From NCBI GenBank assembly GCA_030539295.1, contig JAUNSJ010000004.1, forward strand, positions 120,589 through 184,588: a DNA stretch of 64,000 nt. The letters are read 5' to 3'. The position numbers and the translations under genes were made by a program. This document shows positions 56,033-64,000 of this stretch, piece after piece. The notes beneath the pieces were generated by a model that made no database searches, had not been told where the DNA came from, and saw nothing but the letters and a program-made list of their open reading frames with translations. Every line of letters starts with the position of its first letter. The first letter of the stretch is position 1. Source of the stretch: Planctomycetia bacterium (lineage in GTDB: Bacteria > Planctomycetota > Planctomycetia > Pirellulales > Thermoguttaceae).

Positions 56033-57313
56033 TCATTCGCCGGGCGTTAGTATGGGTGGTAGTGATGCCTGTCGTTTTGCGTCAAGGCGGTAGTCGGCCA
56101 TTGTTGTGCCATATTCTTTTTTGAAGAGATTACGCAAGTGGTTGGCACTTTCGAACCCGCAAGTTTGCGCAATTTCGCCAAAGGTCATTTCGGTATCCGC
56201 GACCATGGAACGAATTGTGCGCAGGCGAACCTTACTGATTTCCTCGTGCACGGAGCAGTTCCATTCGCTTTGAAAGAGTCGCTCTGCCCACTGTCGCGTA
56301 ACTCCGATATGCTTCGCTACGTCGACCACCTGCATATTCAAACCGGCATTTAAACGAATGAACTCGATTGCCTGGATGAGTTTCGGATTCGTAACCGAAA
56401 CGCTTAGCGTGGAACCGCGCTCGACAATATTTTGCGGGTCGAAAATGTGCGTTTTACCGGAATTCCGCGACAGACTGCCAGTGAGTAGATCGGACATCAT
56501 ATTCGCCGCAACATAACCGGCCTCTTCCGCACTTAACGCAATACTCGATAAAGACGGAAAGGTCGTCTGGCATATGAGTTCGTCGTTATTAACACCGAGA
56601 ACGGCGATTTCATAGGGAGCGTGAATACCGGCGTCGGCACAAGCTTCCAGAACGATTCGTGCCCTATGATCGTTTGCGGCGAACAGAGCGATCGGTTTGG
56701 GGAGTTTTTTAAGCCATTCGGTAAGCTTGCGCCGTTCTTTAACGAGGAAGAGGTCGTTATCGGGCAGGTTCGGCATGGGATACTCCTGACGCGAATTCTT
56801 TTGGGACGGCGGGCAATAGATGTGACAGTGGAAATTGGCATCGGCCAGAGTTCTTACGAAGAATTCACGGCGTACGCGCGACCAATTGGTATCTTCCAGT
56901 ACGCCGACAAACGCATAATGGTCGAAACCGAGATTCATGAGATATTCCGCGGCGCGTATACCGACGGCTTTGGAGTTGCAGCGAACGCCGGGACAGGCAG
57001 CCAGCGGATGCTCCGTGTTGAGGCACCAGTCGGGCGGGTCGACGCCCACGAAGGGCAGTCGCGAGTCTACAATCTGTTGCACAACGGTTGCATTGGGCAG
57101 TCGGCCAATAATACCATCGCCGCGCCAGATCTGACGATTCGGTAGACGCAGGTCGCCTGGTCCCCCGGCAGCAATTTCGATACGCCAGTCGCCATGAATA
57201 CGTGCGAACTTAAAAATACCGCGTATCATGGCTCGTGAAACTTCGTGCGACGACTCCAGAATGACCGCGATTTTGGGTGCTTTATTCCGTGTCTTCTTCG
57301 GTTTAATCGCCAT
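56033..57313 (-). CDS. XylR-type transcriptional regulator (sugar-binding fold plus AraC HTH)
   Basis: The 426-residue protein joins a LacI-like periplasmic-binding fold (residues about 10-300: KIAVILESSHEVSRAMIRGI, LPFVGVDPPDW, PIALFAANDHRARIVLEACA, EIAVLGVNNDELICQTTFPS) to a C-terminal AraC double helix-turn-helix (NMQVVDVAKHIGVTRQWAER, MTFGEIAQTCGFESANHLRN, FKKEYGTTMADYR). This matches the E. coli XylR architecture, common in planctomycetes for sugar loci. It is divergent from SDR, DUF1559, lipoprotein and two glycosidase-like genes, which it probably controls through palindromes at 57382-57452. The ligand is unknown. Confidence 0.9.
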   Translation of the reverse strand: MAIKPKKTRNKAPKIAVILESSHEVSRAMIRGIFKFARIHGDWRIEIAAGGPGDLRLPNRQIWRGDGIIGRLPNATVVQQIVDSRLPFVGVDPPDWCLNTEHPLAACPGVRCNSKAVGIRAAEYLMNLGFDHYAFVGVLEDTNWSRVRREFFVRTLADANFHCHIYCPPSQKNSRQEYPMPNLPDNDLFLVKERRKLTEWLKKLPKPIALFAANDHRARIVLEACADAGIHAPYEIAVLGVNNDELICQTTFPSLSSIALSAEEAGYVAANMMSDLLTGSLSRNSGKTHIFDPQNIVERGSTLSVSVTNPKLIQAIEFIRLNAGLNMQVVDVAKHIGVTRQWAERLFQSEWNCSVHEEISKVRLRTIRSMVADTEMTFGEIAQTCGFESANHLRNLFKKEYGTTMADYRLDAKRQASLPPILTPGE

Positions 57314-57368
57314 GCTTTCTTACTCTCGACTTTCCAAAATTGTGGGGGTGAGTTTGCATTTTTGTCAG

Positions 57369-57397
57369 TTGCTTAATTATGTATAAGTGCTTATAAT
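57369..57397 (+). promoter_or_regulatory. Promoter before the SDR gene
   Basis: TTGCTT (57369-57374) and a perfect TATAAT (57392-57397) are 17 bases apart. The -35 box is weak (three of six), as expected for a promoter that needs an activator, such as the AraC-type regulator next door. Confidence 0.55.
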
Positions 57398-57452
57398 GTT
57401 TATTATAACGATGAGGAGATTTTTTGCAAGAGTCAAAAAACAAATCATCGTT
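57382..57452. promoter_or_regulatory. Palindromes in the regulator-SDR gap, candidate operators
   Basis: TATAAG-tg-CTTATA (57382-57395) overlaps the -10 box. TTATAA-tgttta-TTATAA (57391-57408) overlaps it in turn. Further down AACGATGA (57407-57414) and TCATCGTT (57445-57452) form a perfect 8-bp inverted repeat 30 bases apart. These are the obvious places for the divergent regulator to bind; the last pair could also fold in the SDR leader RNA. Confidence 0.45.
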
Positions 57453-57480
57453 GAGAAAAAAACGATATAAAGGTTGAACA

Positions 57481-58254
57481 ATGCGTTTTCAGAATAAAAC
57501 CGTTTTAATTACAGGCTCAAGTCGGAATACCGGTCTGGAGCTGGCGGAGCATTTTCTCATGGAAGGAGCTCGCGTCGCCTTGCACGGTTCGTCGCCGGAG
57601 ACGGTGGCCAAAGGCGCCGCTGTTTTACGTGCCCGGGGCCTGACAAACTTTATTGAGCTCCCTGTCAATATTGGTAACAAAGACGCAATTGACAAGATGT
57701 TTGGTGTGATTCGTGAAAAATTGGGCCGGCTCGATATTTTGGTCAACAACGCGGTGGATCAATGTTGCGGCTATACACTTGACACACTGACCTGGGAGCG
57801 GTTTTCCGAAGCGATACAAATAAACGTGACGGGGACCTTTTACGTAACCCGGGAAGCGGTTAAAATGATGAAAGAGCAGGGCAACGGCGTCATTGTGAAT
57901 TTCAGCTCGAACGTTTCCCGACGCGCCATTCGCAATCGGATCGCCTATTGCACCAGTAAGGGAGGGATCGACGGTCTAACGATCTCCATGGCGTTGGACC
58001 TGGCTCCGTTCGGAATTCGGGTCAACTCGGTTGCCCCGGGTTATATTTATACAGAACGTTGGACAACGCTAACGGAGGAGCATAAACTTCGCCGTCGTAC
58101 CAACGTACCACTCGGTCGCGAATCGACCGGAAAAACCATTGCCGACGTCGTTATGTTTTTGGCCTCGGATGACTCTTCCGGCATGACCGGCGAACGTATC
58201 GTCGTCGACGGAGGATGTACCCGGCAGCTTATGCCGAAAGATGTGGATGTGTGA
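57481..58254 (+). CDS. Short-chain dehydrogenase/reductase
   Basis: The 257-residue protein is a classical SDR: cofactor motif TGSSRNTGLELAEHF (in place of TGxxxGIG), NNAVDQ in the NNAG position, catalytic Ser in NFSSNVSRRA, YCTSKGG with the catalytic Tyr and Lys, and VNSVAPGYIYTERW. The C-terminus GMTGERIVVDGGC is typical. It probably oxidises or reduces a sugar or sugar acid. It is the first gene downstream of the regulator and is followed 50 bases later by the DUF1559 gene. AAAGG lies before the ATG. Cofactor preference (NAD or NADP) is not clear. Confidence 0.9.
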   Translation: MRFQNKTVLITGSSRNTGLELAEHFLMEGARVALHGSSPETVAKGAAVLRARGLTNFIELPVNIGNKDAIDKMFGVIREKLGRLDILVNNAVDQCCGYTLDTLTWERFSEAIQINVTGTFYVTREAVKMMKEQGNGVIVNFSSNVSRRAIRNRIAYCTSKGGIDGLTISMALDLAPFGIRVNSVAPGYIYTERWTTLTEEHKLRRRTNVPLGRESTGKTIADVVMFLASDDSSGMTGERIVVDGGCTRQLMPKDVDV

Positions 58255-58304
58255 GTGTGCAAAACATTCAAAAAAGTTTAATTCACTTTATAAGGAGTGT
58301 AACA

Positions 58305-59375
58305 ATGAAAAAGCGAAGTGTATTTTGTCTCTTTAAGAGAATAACCGGTTTTACGCTCGTGGAGCTCTTGGTCGTTATCGCGATCATAGGCATATTAATC
58401 GCATTGCTCCTGCCGGCAGTTCAGGCGGCGCGGGAAGCGGCGCGACGTATGCAGTGCACGAACAATCTGAAACAACTCTCGCTCGGTATGCACAACTACG
58501 AGTCCACCTACAATTGTCTGCCGCCCGGGAGTATCTTCCAATCTGCATTATATTGGGAAAGCGGTATGACCACCTATCAGGCCTATGTTAAAGCAGCGGT
58601 CATTGGTTATGGCGGTATGATGTCCTGGAGTGCTTGCATTCTTCCATATGCGGAATCGGCAGCATTATACGATAAAGTTGATTTTTCCGCAAGGGCCTAT
58701 CTTCCCTGGACCGTCTTGTCCGGGTATCAGCCGCTCGACCAGAAAAAACGCGGTGTTGCCAACACAGGCGACACAAAGAATAAAGAAGTTGCAGAAAATG
58801 CGCCGGACTTTTTTACCTGCCCGTCTTCCGGTCACGCCATGTACAGTCCCAAGGGAACGTACAAGGATTATGGTGTTAACGGCGGATTGTGCGACAAGCA
58901 ATGGAATCCGACAACTTCCACTTGGGACGCGTACTCGGAACAGTTACCCGGTGGGGCCATGAAGCATCCGAACGCTGTTTTTTTCCGCAACAGTTTCTTA
59001 CCTCTCGCTTCGATTCTGGACGGAACGTCCAACACGGTCATGATGATGGAATGCCTCAACGCACTCGATTTGACCGGATGCACTCCTGGCTCTTATTCCG
59101 GTGAAACAGCGATTCAGGCGTGCAATCCCTTTGTCTGGGTAGGCAGTCTGGACAACGGTTTTGTTGTGGTTGGTTCGTCTGGTATTTGCCTCATGACGAT
59201 TAACACCTCAGTCATTGCATCTTACTCGCGAACGCGTGCTCCGCACGGTGACCATGTTGGGGGGGTAAATGGCTCCATGTGCGACGGCTCCGTTCGGTTC
59301 TTCAATGAGACCATTAATCAGGACGTCCTTTACAGCCTCTTTACTCGCGGTTACGGTGAGAATTTTTCACTGTAA
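58305..59375 (+). CDS. DUF1559 protein with type IV pilin-like leader
   Basis: The 356-residue protein has a 15-residue basic leader (KKRSVFCLFKRITG) and the motif [19 protein letters not shown], then [20 protein letters not shown], a globular part with SILDGTSNTVMMMECLN and the C-terminal HGDHVGGVNGSMCDGSVRFF. AGGAG lies 7 bases before the ATG at 58305; the frame is open upstream but overlaps the SDR gene. It has the same position as the other two DUF1559 genes, directly before a small lipoprotein gene. An outer-surface or pseudopilus role is inferred from the leader. Confidence 0.9.
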   Translation: MKKRSVFCLFKRITGFTLVELLVVIAIIGILIALLLPAVQAAREAARRMQCTNNLKQLSLGMHNYESTYNCLPPGSIFQSALYWESGMTTYQAYVKAAVIGYGGMMSWSACILPYAESAALYDKVDFSARAYLPWTVLSGYQPLDQKKRGVANTGDTKNKEVAENAPDFFTCPSSGHAMYSPKGTYKDYGVNGGLCDKQWNPTTSTWDAYSEQLPGGAMKHPNAVFFRNSFLPLASILDGTSNTVMMMECLNALDLTGCTPGSYSGETAIQACNPFVWVGSLDNGFVVVGSSGICLMTINTSVIASYSRTRAPHGDHVGGVNGSMCDGSVRFFNETINQDVLYSLFTRGYGENFSL

Positions 59376-59419
59376 AGTTGGCCTTAAACGGTTTTGAAAA
59401 AGAAATGATAAAGGTTAAA

Positions 59420-59818
59420 ATGAAACGGTTCATTTACGTTTTGTGTTGTGCGTGTGTGTTAATGTCGTTGCCGGGATGTGGTAGTAAGTATGGGCTTTGT
59501 GAAGTGGAAGGTACTGTTACCATGAACGGCAAGCCGGTTCCCAATGTAGCTGTTTCTTTTAATCCTGTTGACGGAAACCGACAGAGTATTGGTGCCACGG
59601 ACGCACAGGGCCGATTTGTTATGAAGTATACAAACAAATTGAACGGCGTGGAGAGGGGCGAGCATAAAGTTGCCATATTACCCTTTCCTCCCATGGAAGA
59701 CATGCCGGTAACCGATCCGACCGTCATTGAACAATTAAAAAAATACAGTGAAGAAGATACAAAATTGGTTTTTAAAATAACAAAGACAGACAAAAATTTT
59801 GTTATTAACCTTGAATAG
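59420..59818 (+). CDS. Lipoprotein with CarboxypepD_reg-like domain
   Basis: The 132-residue protein starts MKRFIYVLCCACVLMSLPGC with a clear lipobox (LPGC). The mature part is one small beta domain: CEVEGTVTMNGKPVPNVAVS, then SIGATDAQGRFVMKYTNKL and ERGEHKVAILPF, the same plan as the lipoproteins at 16817 and 24669. AAAGG lies 5 bases upstream of the ATG at 59420; earlier in-frame starts exist but would spoil the signal. It follows the DUF1559 gene by 44 bases and precedes a secreted glycosidase-like gene. Confidence 0.8.
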   Translation: MKRFIYVLCCACVLMSLPGCGSKYGLCEVEGTVTMNGKPVPNVAVSFNPVDGNRQSIGATDAQGRFVMKYTNKLNGVERGEHKVAILPFPPMEDMPVTDPTVIEQLKKYSEEDTKLVFKITKTDKNFVINLE

Positions 59819-59837
59819 TCTGATTCACGGAGATTCT

Positions 59838-62102
59838 ATGAAAAATTATAAGACCCTTTGGTTTGGAGCCTGCGCGGCGGCAATATTCGCTGCCGCTTTC
59901 TCGTGCTCCACTGCCCGATCCGTTGAAATTCCTCTGGCTTTGAATACAATTCAGGGGAATGGAAGTGAAATGCCCAAGACATATGTGCCCCCTGTCGTGA
60001 GCAATGGCTCTGTCAGTATGCAGGTCGATTGGACGGCCAGCCAGCGCCGACAATACAGTGGCGTTTGGAAAGCGGGACGACGCTATCCGAATCCAGGAGC
60101 AAGCCTCATACCGTTTGGTTGGTTTGAACATTTTCTTACCAGCGACGATACCGATGCTGTTCTGAATTCCTGGTCACAAACACTTCATGTCCGGGAAGGC
60201 TTTGTTTCCTCGGTGTGCCATTATTCGACTTGTGCGGTGGAGACAACGCTGGTAACACCGCTGGATAAAGATATTATTGCCATTCGGCATAAAATTACTT
60301 CTACCGCGAAGGGGCAGCAGAAGATTAAACTTTCTTTTGTTTATCATCTCTGTCCCCCTTTAAAGAAAGAAGGAATGCCCGACAAGATGCTGGGTAACTG
60401 GTCCTGGAATGCAGAGGAACAGTTTGCGGAATTTAACTATACTGTTTTTGGTCATCCGACTTCAGAAGGATCAATTCTTATAACAGCCGGCCAGGAACTG
60501 CGCTACGGAACAGACAAGCAAACAGCGGTTGTATCGTCGGAATTTCCGCTCGCCGAGGGCGAATCCAAAGAAGTTGTTTTTTATGTGATTTATGCTGATT
60601 CCATCGACGGTGCAAATTATCGGGAAATGCTTGCAAACTTGCATAAATATGTGAACGAGCATGCGTACGACGATATTCTGGCAAGTAATACGCAATTATG
60701 GAACGAGTATTTATCGCAGAGCGAGGTGAATATTCCGGAAGAGAGTATTCAACGAATGTACGATACAGCGCAATATCGTCTGCGTGTTAACGCAACACGT
60801 TGGTCGTTTCCTGTTGGAATAGCCCCGCAGCTTTGGCATGGTCGCTACTTTGGCTGGGACGAAATGTTCTGCCATCAGGGGTTGGTAACGTCGAATCATC
60901 TAGCCATTGCCCAGCGCTGTCCCGATTTTCGAAAAGCGATTTTGAATGTGGCAACGTATCGTGTGGGCCACTACGGTCGCCCGGGGAAATATGGTGCGAA
61001 GTACGTGTGGGAGGCTATGGAAGATGGTTCAGAAGGTTCCCCGCCAGGCTTTTGGTACGACCATATTTTTAATATGTCAAATGTTGCGCGGTCGGCGTGG
61101 ACACAATATTTGTATTCCGATGATTTGGATTGGCTTAAGACAACCGGCTTTCCTGTCATTCTGGAATGCGCCCGCTATTTTCACACGCATTGGGTTTATG
61201 AAGACAGTAACGGTGAGCTTTATATTGGCAAGTGTACGGACCTTGAGCGACTTGGGCCGGCACGAGATCGCCCCTTTATGACGACTTGTGGTGCAATCTA
61301 TGCCATGCGTGCCGCCGCTGATGCGGCCGAGCTGGTGGGCGAAAGTAGTGATGAGACAAAAGAAATGCGACTCGTGGCCGATAAACTTGAAAAATTTCTT
61401 CCTAACGACGGTAACGCTTATATTGGCTACAAAGATTGTAAAGAAGATACCATTGCGACCCTGGGTGGTTTATTCCCATACGATATTTTTGATGCGAGCA
61501 ATACGTTGCAAAAGAACGCGGCGTATAAATACATCCGGGAAGGTCGTAAGAACGGCAATATGTATCCGGTTGGAAATTCAGTCTGTCCGTGGTACGCTGG
61601 AAAAATGGCTGCGGCTATGGCCATTCTGGAAGATCGGGAGGAACCAGTTAAGCTTATGCGAGAGGCAGCCGGCTCCGTGGGTCACTTCGGAGAACTGTAT
61701 GAAATTAACGAACCTGCGATTGTTTCAAATCCCTGGTTTACAACCGCGGCCGGTAACTGTGTCTACGCGATCAATCAGATGTTGATTCATTGCAAAGAAA
61801 AGAAAATTATTCTTCTGTGTGGCGTGCCTGACGCATGGCAGAATTTTTCATTTCGACTGCCGGCTTACGGCGGTATTATGGTTGACGCTGCTGTTGAGAA
61901 TGGATGTCTTGTCCGCCTCGACTTGCACGCGAATTACAAAGACCGCGTTTATGAAAAAACTTTAACTATCCCCGAACGATGGGTGAAAAACTGTGTAATA
62001 CGGGATGATGCAGTTAAATCTCGCGAAATAATAGATGGGAAGATTGTGCTGGGAATACAAATGCACGGTGATATCAGCCTCATTACATCCAAGCAAAAGT
62101 AA
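59838..62102 (+). CDS. Secreted (alpha/alpha)6-type glycosidase-like protein
   Basis: The 754-residue protein has a signal peptide (LWFGACAAAIFAAAFSCSTA), an N-terminal beta-sandwich (about 40-270) and a helical catalytic-like domain (about 300-690) of the six-hairpin type: GIAPQLWHGRYFGWDEMFCH with a probable acid pair, NVATYRVGHYGRPGKYGAKY, ESSDETKEMRLVADKLEKFL, and WYAGKMAAAMAILEDREEPV. A short beta domain ends it. The layout resembles GH65/GH95/GH15-clan enzymes, but I cannot assign a family, and the catalytic residues are guesses (D/E in the WDEMF motif). CGGAG precedes the ATG at 59838. It lies in the regulator-SDR-DUF1559-lipoprotein locus, so it probably cuts a glycan. Confidence 0.7.
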   Translation: MKNYKTLWFGACAAAIFAAAFSCSTARSVEIPLALNTIQGNGSEMPKTYVPPVVSNGSVSMQVDWTASQRRQYSGVWKAGRRYPNPGASLIPFGWFEHFLTSDDTDAVLNSWSQTLHVREGFVSSVCHYSTCAVETTLVTPLDKDIIAIRHKITSTAKGQQKIKLSFVYHLCPPLKKEGMPDKMLGNWSWNAEEQFAEFNYTVFGHPTSEGSILITAGQELRYGTDKQTAVVSSEFPLAEGESKEVVFYVIYADSIDGANYREMLANLHKYVNEHAYDDILASNTQLWNEYLSQSEVNIPEESIQRMYDTAQYRLRVNATRWSFPVGIAPQLWHGRYFGWDEMFCHQGLVTSNHLAIAQRCPDFRKAILNVATYRVGHYGRPGKYGAKYVWEAMEDGSEGSPPGFWYDHIFNMSNVARSAWTQYLYSDDLDWLKTTGFPVILECARYFHTHWVYEDSNGELYIGKCTDLERLGPARDRPFMTTCGAIYAMRAAADAAELVGESSDETKEMRLVADKLEKFLPNDGNAYIGYKDCKEDTIATLGGLFPYDIFDASNTLQKNAAYKYIREGRKNGNMYPVGNSVCPWYAGKMAAAMAILEDREEPVKLMREAAGSVGHFGELYEINEPAIVSNPWFTTAAGNCVYAINQMLIHCKEKKIILLCGVPDAWQNFSFRLPAYGGIMVDAAVENGCLVRLDLHANYKDRVYEKTLTIPERWVKNCVIRDDAVKSREIIDGKIVLGIQMHGDISLITSKQK

Positions 62103-62119
62103 CAGAAGGAGCCGTAAAT

Positions 62120-63730
62120 ATGAAAGCTACCTGTAAATCCATTTTCGCTGTTTTTCAAATCGTGACGTTTCTACTGGCCGCATCATATTCGACAGGTCAG
62201 GAGAACGGAGCACAACTGCACTATCATCCGGAAGGTCGGCGCATGCACGATACATGGTTTTTGCAGGAGGGTAATACGACGCATGTTTATCACCTCCAGA
62301 TGAATCTGCCAAACAGCAGTCGTCCCGACCCTGATAATCCGATAGGACATGCTGTCAGTATGGATTTACTGCATTGGACGGAAATGCCGCCAGCGTTGTA
62401 TCCGGGCAAACCGGGAGAAAAAGCGTATGACGATGGCCCTCTCTTTACCGGTTCCGCGGTTCTGCACGAAGGTGTATTTTATAACTTCTATTGCGCCAAT
62501 CATTTTGAGTCCTTGGGGCCGAATAAGCCGAAAGATCGTCAGTCGATGTGTTTGGCCGTGTCTCATGACGGGACGAATTTCACAAAATATGAAAATAATC
62601 CGATTATAGAGCCAACTCGGGGAAAATATTTTAACTGGTACGAAGAAATAGCGCCATTTACGCACCACGCGCGAGAATGGGTCGATTGCCGCGATATGAT
62701 TGTTATAAAAGATCCGAACAGCAAGGGGTGGCTCGGATATTGCGTTATGCGTCGTAAAGATGCAAAAAACGCTTTTGAATCTAGCTGTATTGTTTTATGC
62801 CGTTCAGACGACCTGTACCATTGGGAAGTCGGAGATCCAGTCTGTTCCCCGAATCGGTTCAATTGCTTTGAGGTCCCAGACGTCTTTGAACTGGATGGTC
62901 GTTGGTTCATGTTGGCTCTTACTGGAGACAGTTTTGGCCAAAACGACCGATGGTCGGACCCCGATATAACGGAAGGAACGCTCGTTTTTGAGGCGGAGTC
63001 GCCCCTAGGGCCGTTTACCGAAGTTCGGAATAATCTCATGCTTGCCGCGAAGTATAACAAGAAGGAGGGCTACAGCGCACGGACGGTTCAACGAAATGGC
63101 GAACGGCTCATGCTCTTTACACGCAAGTGCCCCGACCACGTTGGCGTTCGACTCTCCTGGCCGATCAAACTTGTCGCCAATCCGGGCAAGGGAAATGGGC
63201 TTGCACCTTGCTATTGGCGAGGTTGCGATAATGCCTTTCTCGCAGAACCGCACTGCATACCGAATATTGAACACAACCAGTCGAACGAAACGAGTCCGAT
63301 AATTCATGAAGTGACGCGACATGGTAATCGAACGTTTTTGAATCAGATGGATATTTCCGGGACATGTGAAGCGACAGTTTTACTCGGGAGTTCTGATGAT
63401 TCTTTGGATGCTATGACTACTGTAAAGATTAAACGCGTAGATGAAAAGTATCGGTCTGATGATCCAGCATGGGGCAATCCTCAACGCACCATTCCTTGTA
63501 TGGTTGCTGTCATTTCTCATGAAGGCAAAGAACTTACAAGTCGCGCGTTCAACGCCAGAGAGTCTGGCATAAATTTAAGAATTGTGGCGGATGAAAAGTT
63601 TGTCTATGTATTTGTCGATGATATACTCCTCATGGATTTTTATGCCGAGACATTAAAAAATGGTACTGTTACGCTACGGGCGGAACGCGGTACTACTATA
63701 CAAAATATAACGTATCGGGCAACGAAATAA
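62120..63730 (+). CDS. Secreted GH32/GH43-like five-bladed propeller protein
   Basis: The 536-residue protein has a signal peptide (IFAVFQIVTFLLAASYSTGQ) and a five-bladed propeller like GH32: HAVSMDLLHWTEMPPALYPG and DGPLFTGSAVLHEGVFYNFY are typical. The usual WMNDPNG is replaced by RMHDTWF (D44 retained), the RDP motif by CRDMIV (R191, D192), and the EC motif by FEVPDVFEL (E251). So all three acidic positions remain, but their surroundings differ. The C-terminal part is a beta-sandwich (FVYVFVDDILLMDF). GGAG lies 8 bases before the ATG. It is the second GH32-like protein in the window, and its substrate probably differs from that of the enzyme at 17582. Confidence 0.78.
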   Translation: MKATCKSIFAVFQIVTFLLAASYSTGQENGAQLHYHPEGRRMHDTWFLQEGNTTHVYHLQMNLPNSSRPDPDNPIGHAVSMDLLHWTEMPPALYPGKPGEKAYDDGPLFTGSAVLHEGVFYNFYCANHFESLGPNKPKDRQSMCLAVSHDGTNFTKYENNPIIEPTRGKYFNWYEEIAPFTHHAREWVDCRDMIVIKDPNSKGWLGYCVMRRKDAKNAFESSCIVLCRSDDLYHWEVGDPVCSPNRFNCFEVPDVFELDGRWFMLALTGDSFGQNDRWSDPDITEGTLVFEAESPLGPFTEVRNNLMLAAKYNKKEGYSARTVQRNGERLMLFTRKCPDHVGVRLSWPIKLVANPGKGNGLAPCYWRGCDNAFLAEPHCIPNIEHNQSNETSPIIHEVTRHGNRTFLNQMDISGTCEATVLLGSSDDSLDAMTTVKIKRVDEKYRSDDPAWGNPQRTIPCMVAVISHEGKELTSRAFNARESGINLRIVADEKFVYVFVDDILLMDFYAETLKNGTVTLRAERGTTIQNITYRATK

Positions 63731-63828
63731 TTTGCACTTTGCCGAAACGTCGCGTACAATGGCACAAGACCGTTGTACGCACAACTCGGAATATAGTTAA
63801 AATTTGTTTGCGATAAAAGGTTTTCCGT

Positions 63829-64000
63829 ATGAGAAACTCGCATTGTTTACAAGTTGTATACCTCGTTGTATTGTGGGTTAGTGGATTAAATATCTCGCTG
63901 GGCGAAGCGAATGATGCCGCTATACATGGAATACCTGATCTCGCTGAAATTATCCGCGTAGCAAATGAAGGAGCCTCGGCGGATAGTCCGGGGATAGCTC
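63829..64000 (+). CDS. Secreted protein, N-terminus only (runs off the window)
   Basis: An ATG at 63829 with AAAGG 8 bases upstream opens a frame that continues to the window edge, 57 codons. The first about 25 residues are a signal peptide (LQVVYLVVLWVSGLNISLGE), then DAAIHGIPDLAEIIRVANEG. Too little is visible to name a family. Its position suggests it belongs to the secreted glycan locus that starts at 57481. Confidence 0.6.
   Translation, partial: MRNSHCLQVVYLVVLWVSGLNISLGEANDAAIHGIPDLAEIIRVANEGASADSPGIA

Noticed and set aside
1..64000. CRISPR array, tRNA, rRNA, transposase or integrase genes
   Set aside because: I looked for regular repeats, tRNA-like CCA/T-arm patterns and DDE or tyrosine recombinase motifs and saw none; a tRNA scan could still reveal one I missed.

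Overview
The window looks like chromosomal DNA of a planctomycete, probably an anaerobic or host-associated member of the Pirellulales side of the phylum. The phylum call rests on three DUF1559 proteins with type IV pilin-like leaders, an ECF sigma factor coupled to a FecR/LamG membrane protein, a DUF1080 protein, two Gfo/Idh/MocA oxidoreductases (one with a twin-arginine leader) and a XylR-type regulator (periplasmic-binding-protein fold plus AraC helix-turn-helix). Anaerobic life is inferred from HydF ([FeFe]-hydrogenase maturation) and Rex (NADH-sensing repressor). LpxD and LpxI indicate lipid A synthesis. Gene order is dense, and several neighbouring genes overlap by 4 bases.

Layout. (1) 1-8791, minus strand: a translation/transcription operon nusA-infB-rbfA-(HhH-like protein)-yebC-comEC, with a consensus promoter and a structured leader before nusA; comEC runs off the left edge. 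(2) 8864-11581, minus: dhaK-dhaL-lsrF-like aldolase, a compact carbonyl-sugar phosphorylation and cleavage cluster. (3) 11951-19333, plus: obg, then sigma factor, FecR/LamG protein, DUF1559 protein, lipoprotein and a secreted GH32 fructanase, apparently one surface carbohydrate-use locus. (4) 19518-24294, plus: an LplT-Aas-type three-domain lipid-recycling fusion and a DUF362 ferredoxin. (5) 24295-26622: an intergenic array of hairpins, then a second lipoprotein/DUF1559 pair on the minus strand whose DUF1559 frame is broken at a run of ten G. (6) 27284-38053, plus: lysC, cimA, FHA protein, HMGL-like aldolase, hisS, DUF1080 protein, purT, alpha/beta hydrolase, dus. (7) 38077-47558, minus: oxidoreductase, Gln/Glu-rich secreted protein, hydF, ndk, uvrA, pyrG, oxidoreductase. 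(8) 47932-55889, plus: TPR protein, zinc-binding lipoprotein, rex, lpxD, lpxI, acidic protein, miaB. (9) 56033-64000: XylR-type regulator divergent from SDR, DUF1559, lipoprotein, a six-hairpin-type glycosidase, a GH32-like protein and the start of another secreted protein.

The most notable pattern is a repeated two-gene module: a DUF1559 pseudopilin-like protein followed by a small lipoprotein with one CarboxypepD_reg-like domain. It occurs three times, and two copies sit directly before secreted glycoside hydrolases under a dedicated regulator. It may be a planctomycete counterpart of a surface glycan-capture system, but that is inference. Other items worth a second look are the G10 frameshift, the dhaKL-lsrF cluster and the structured nusA leader.
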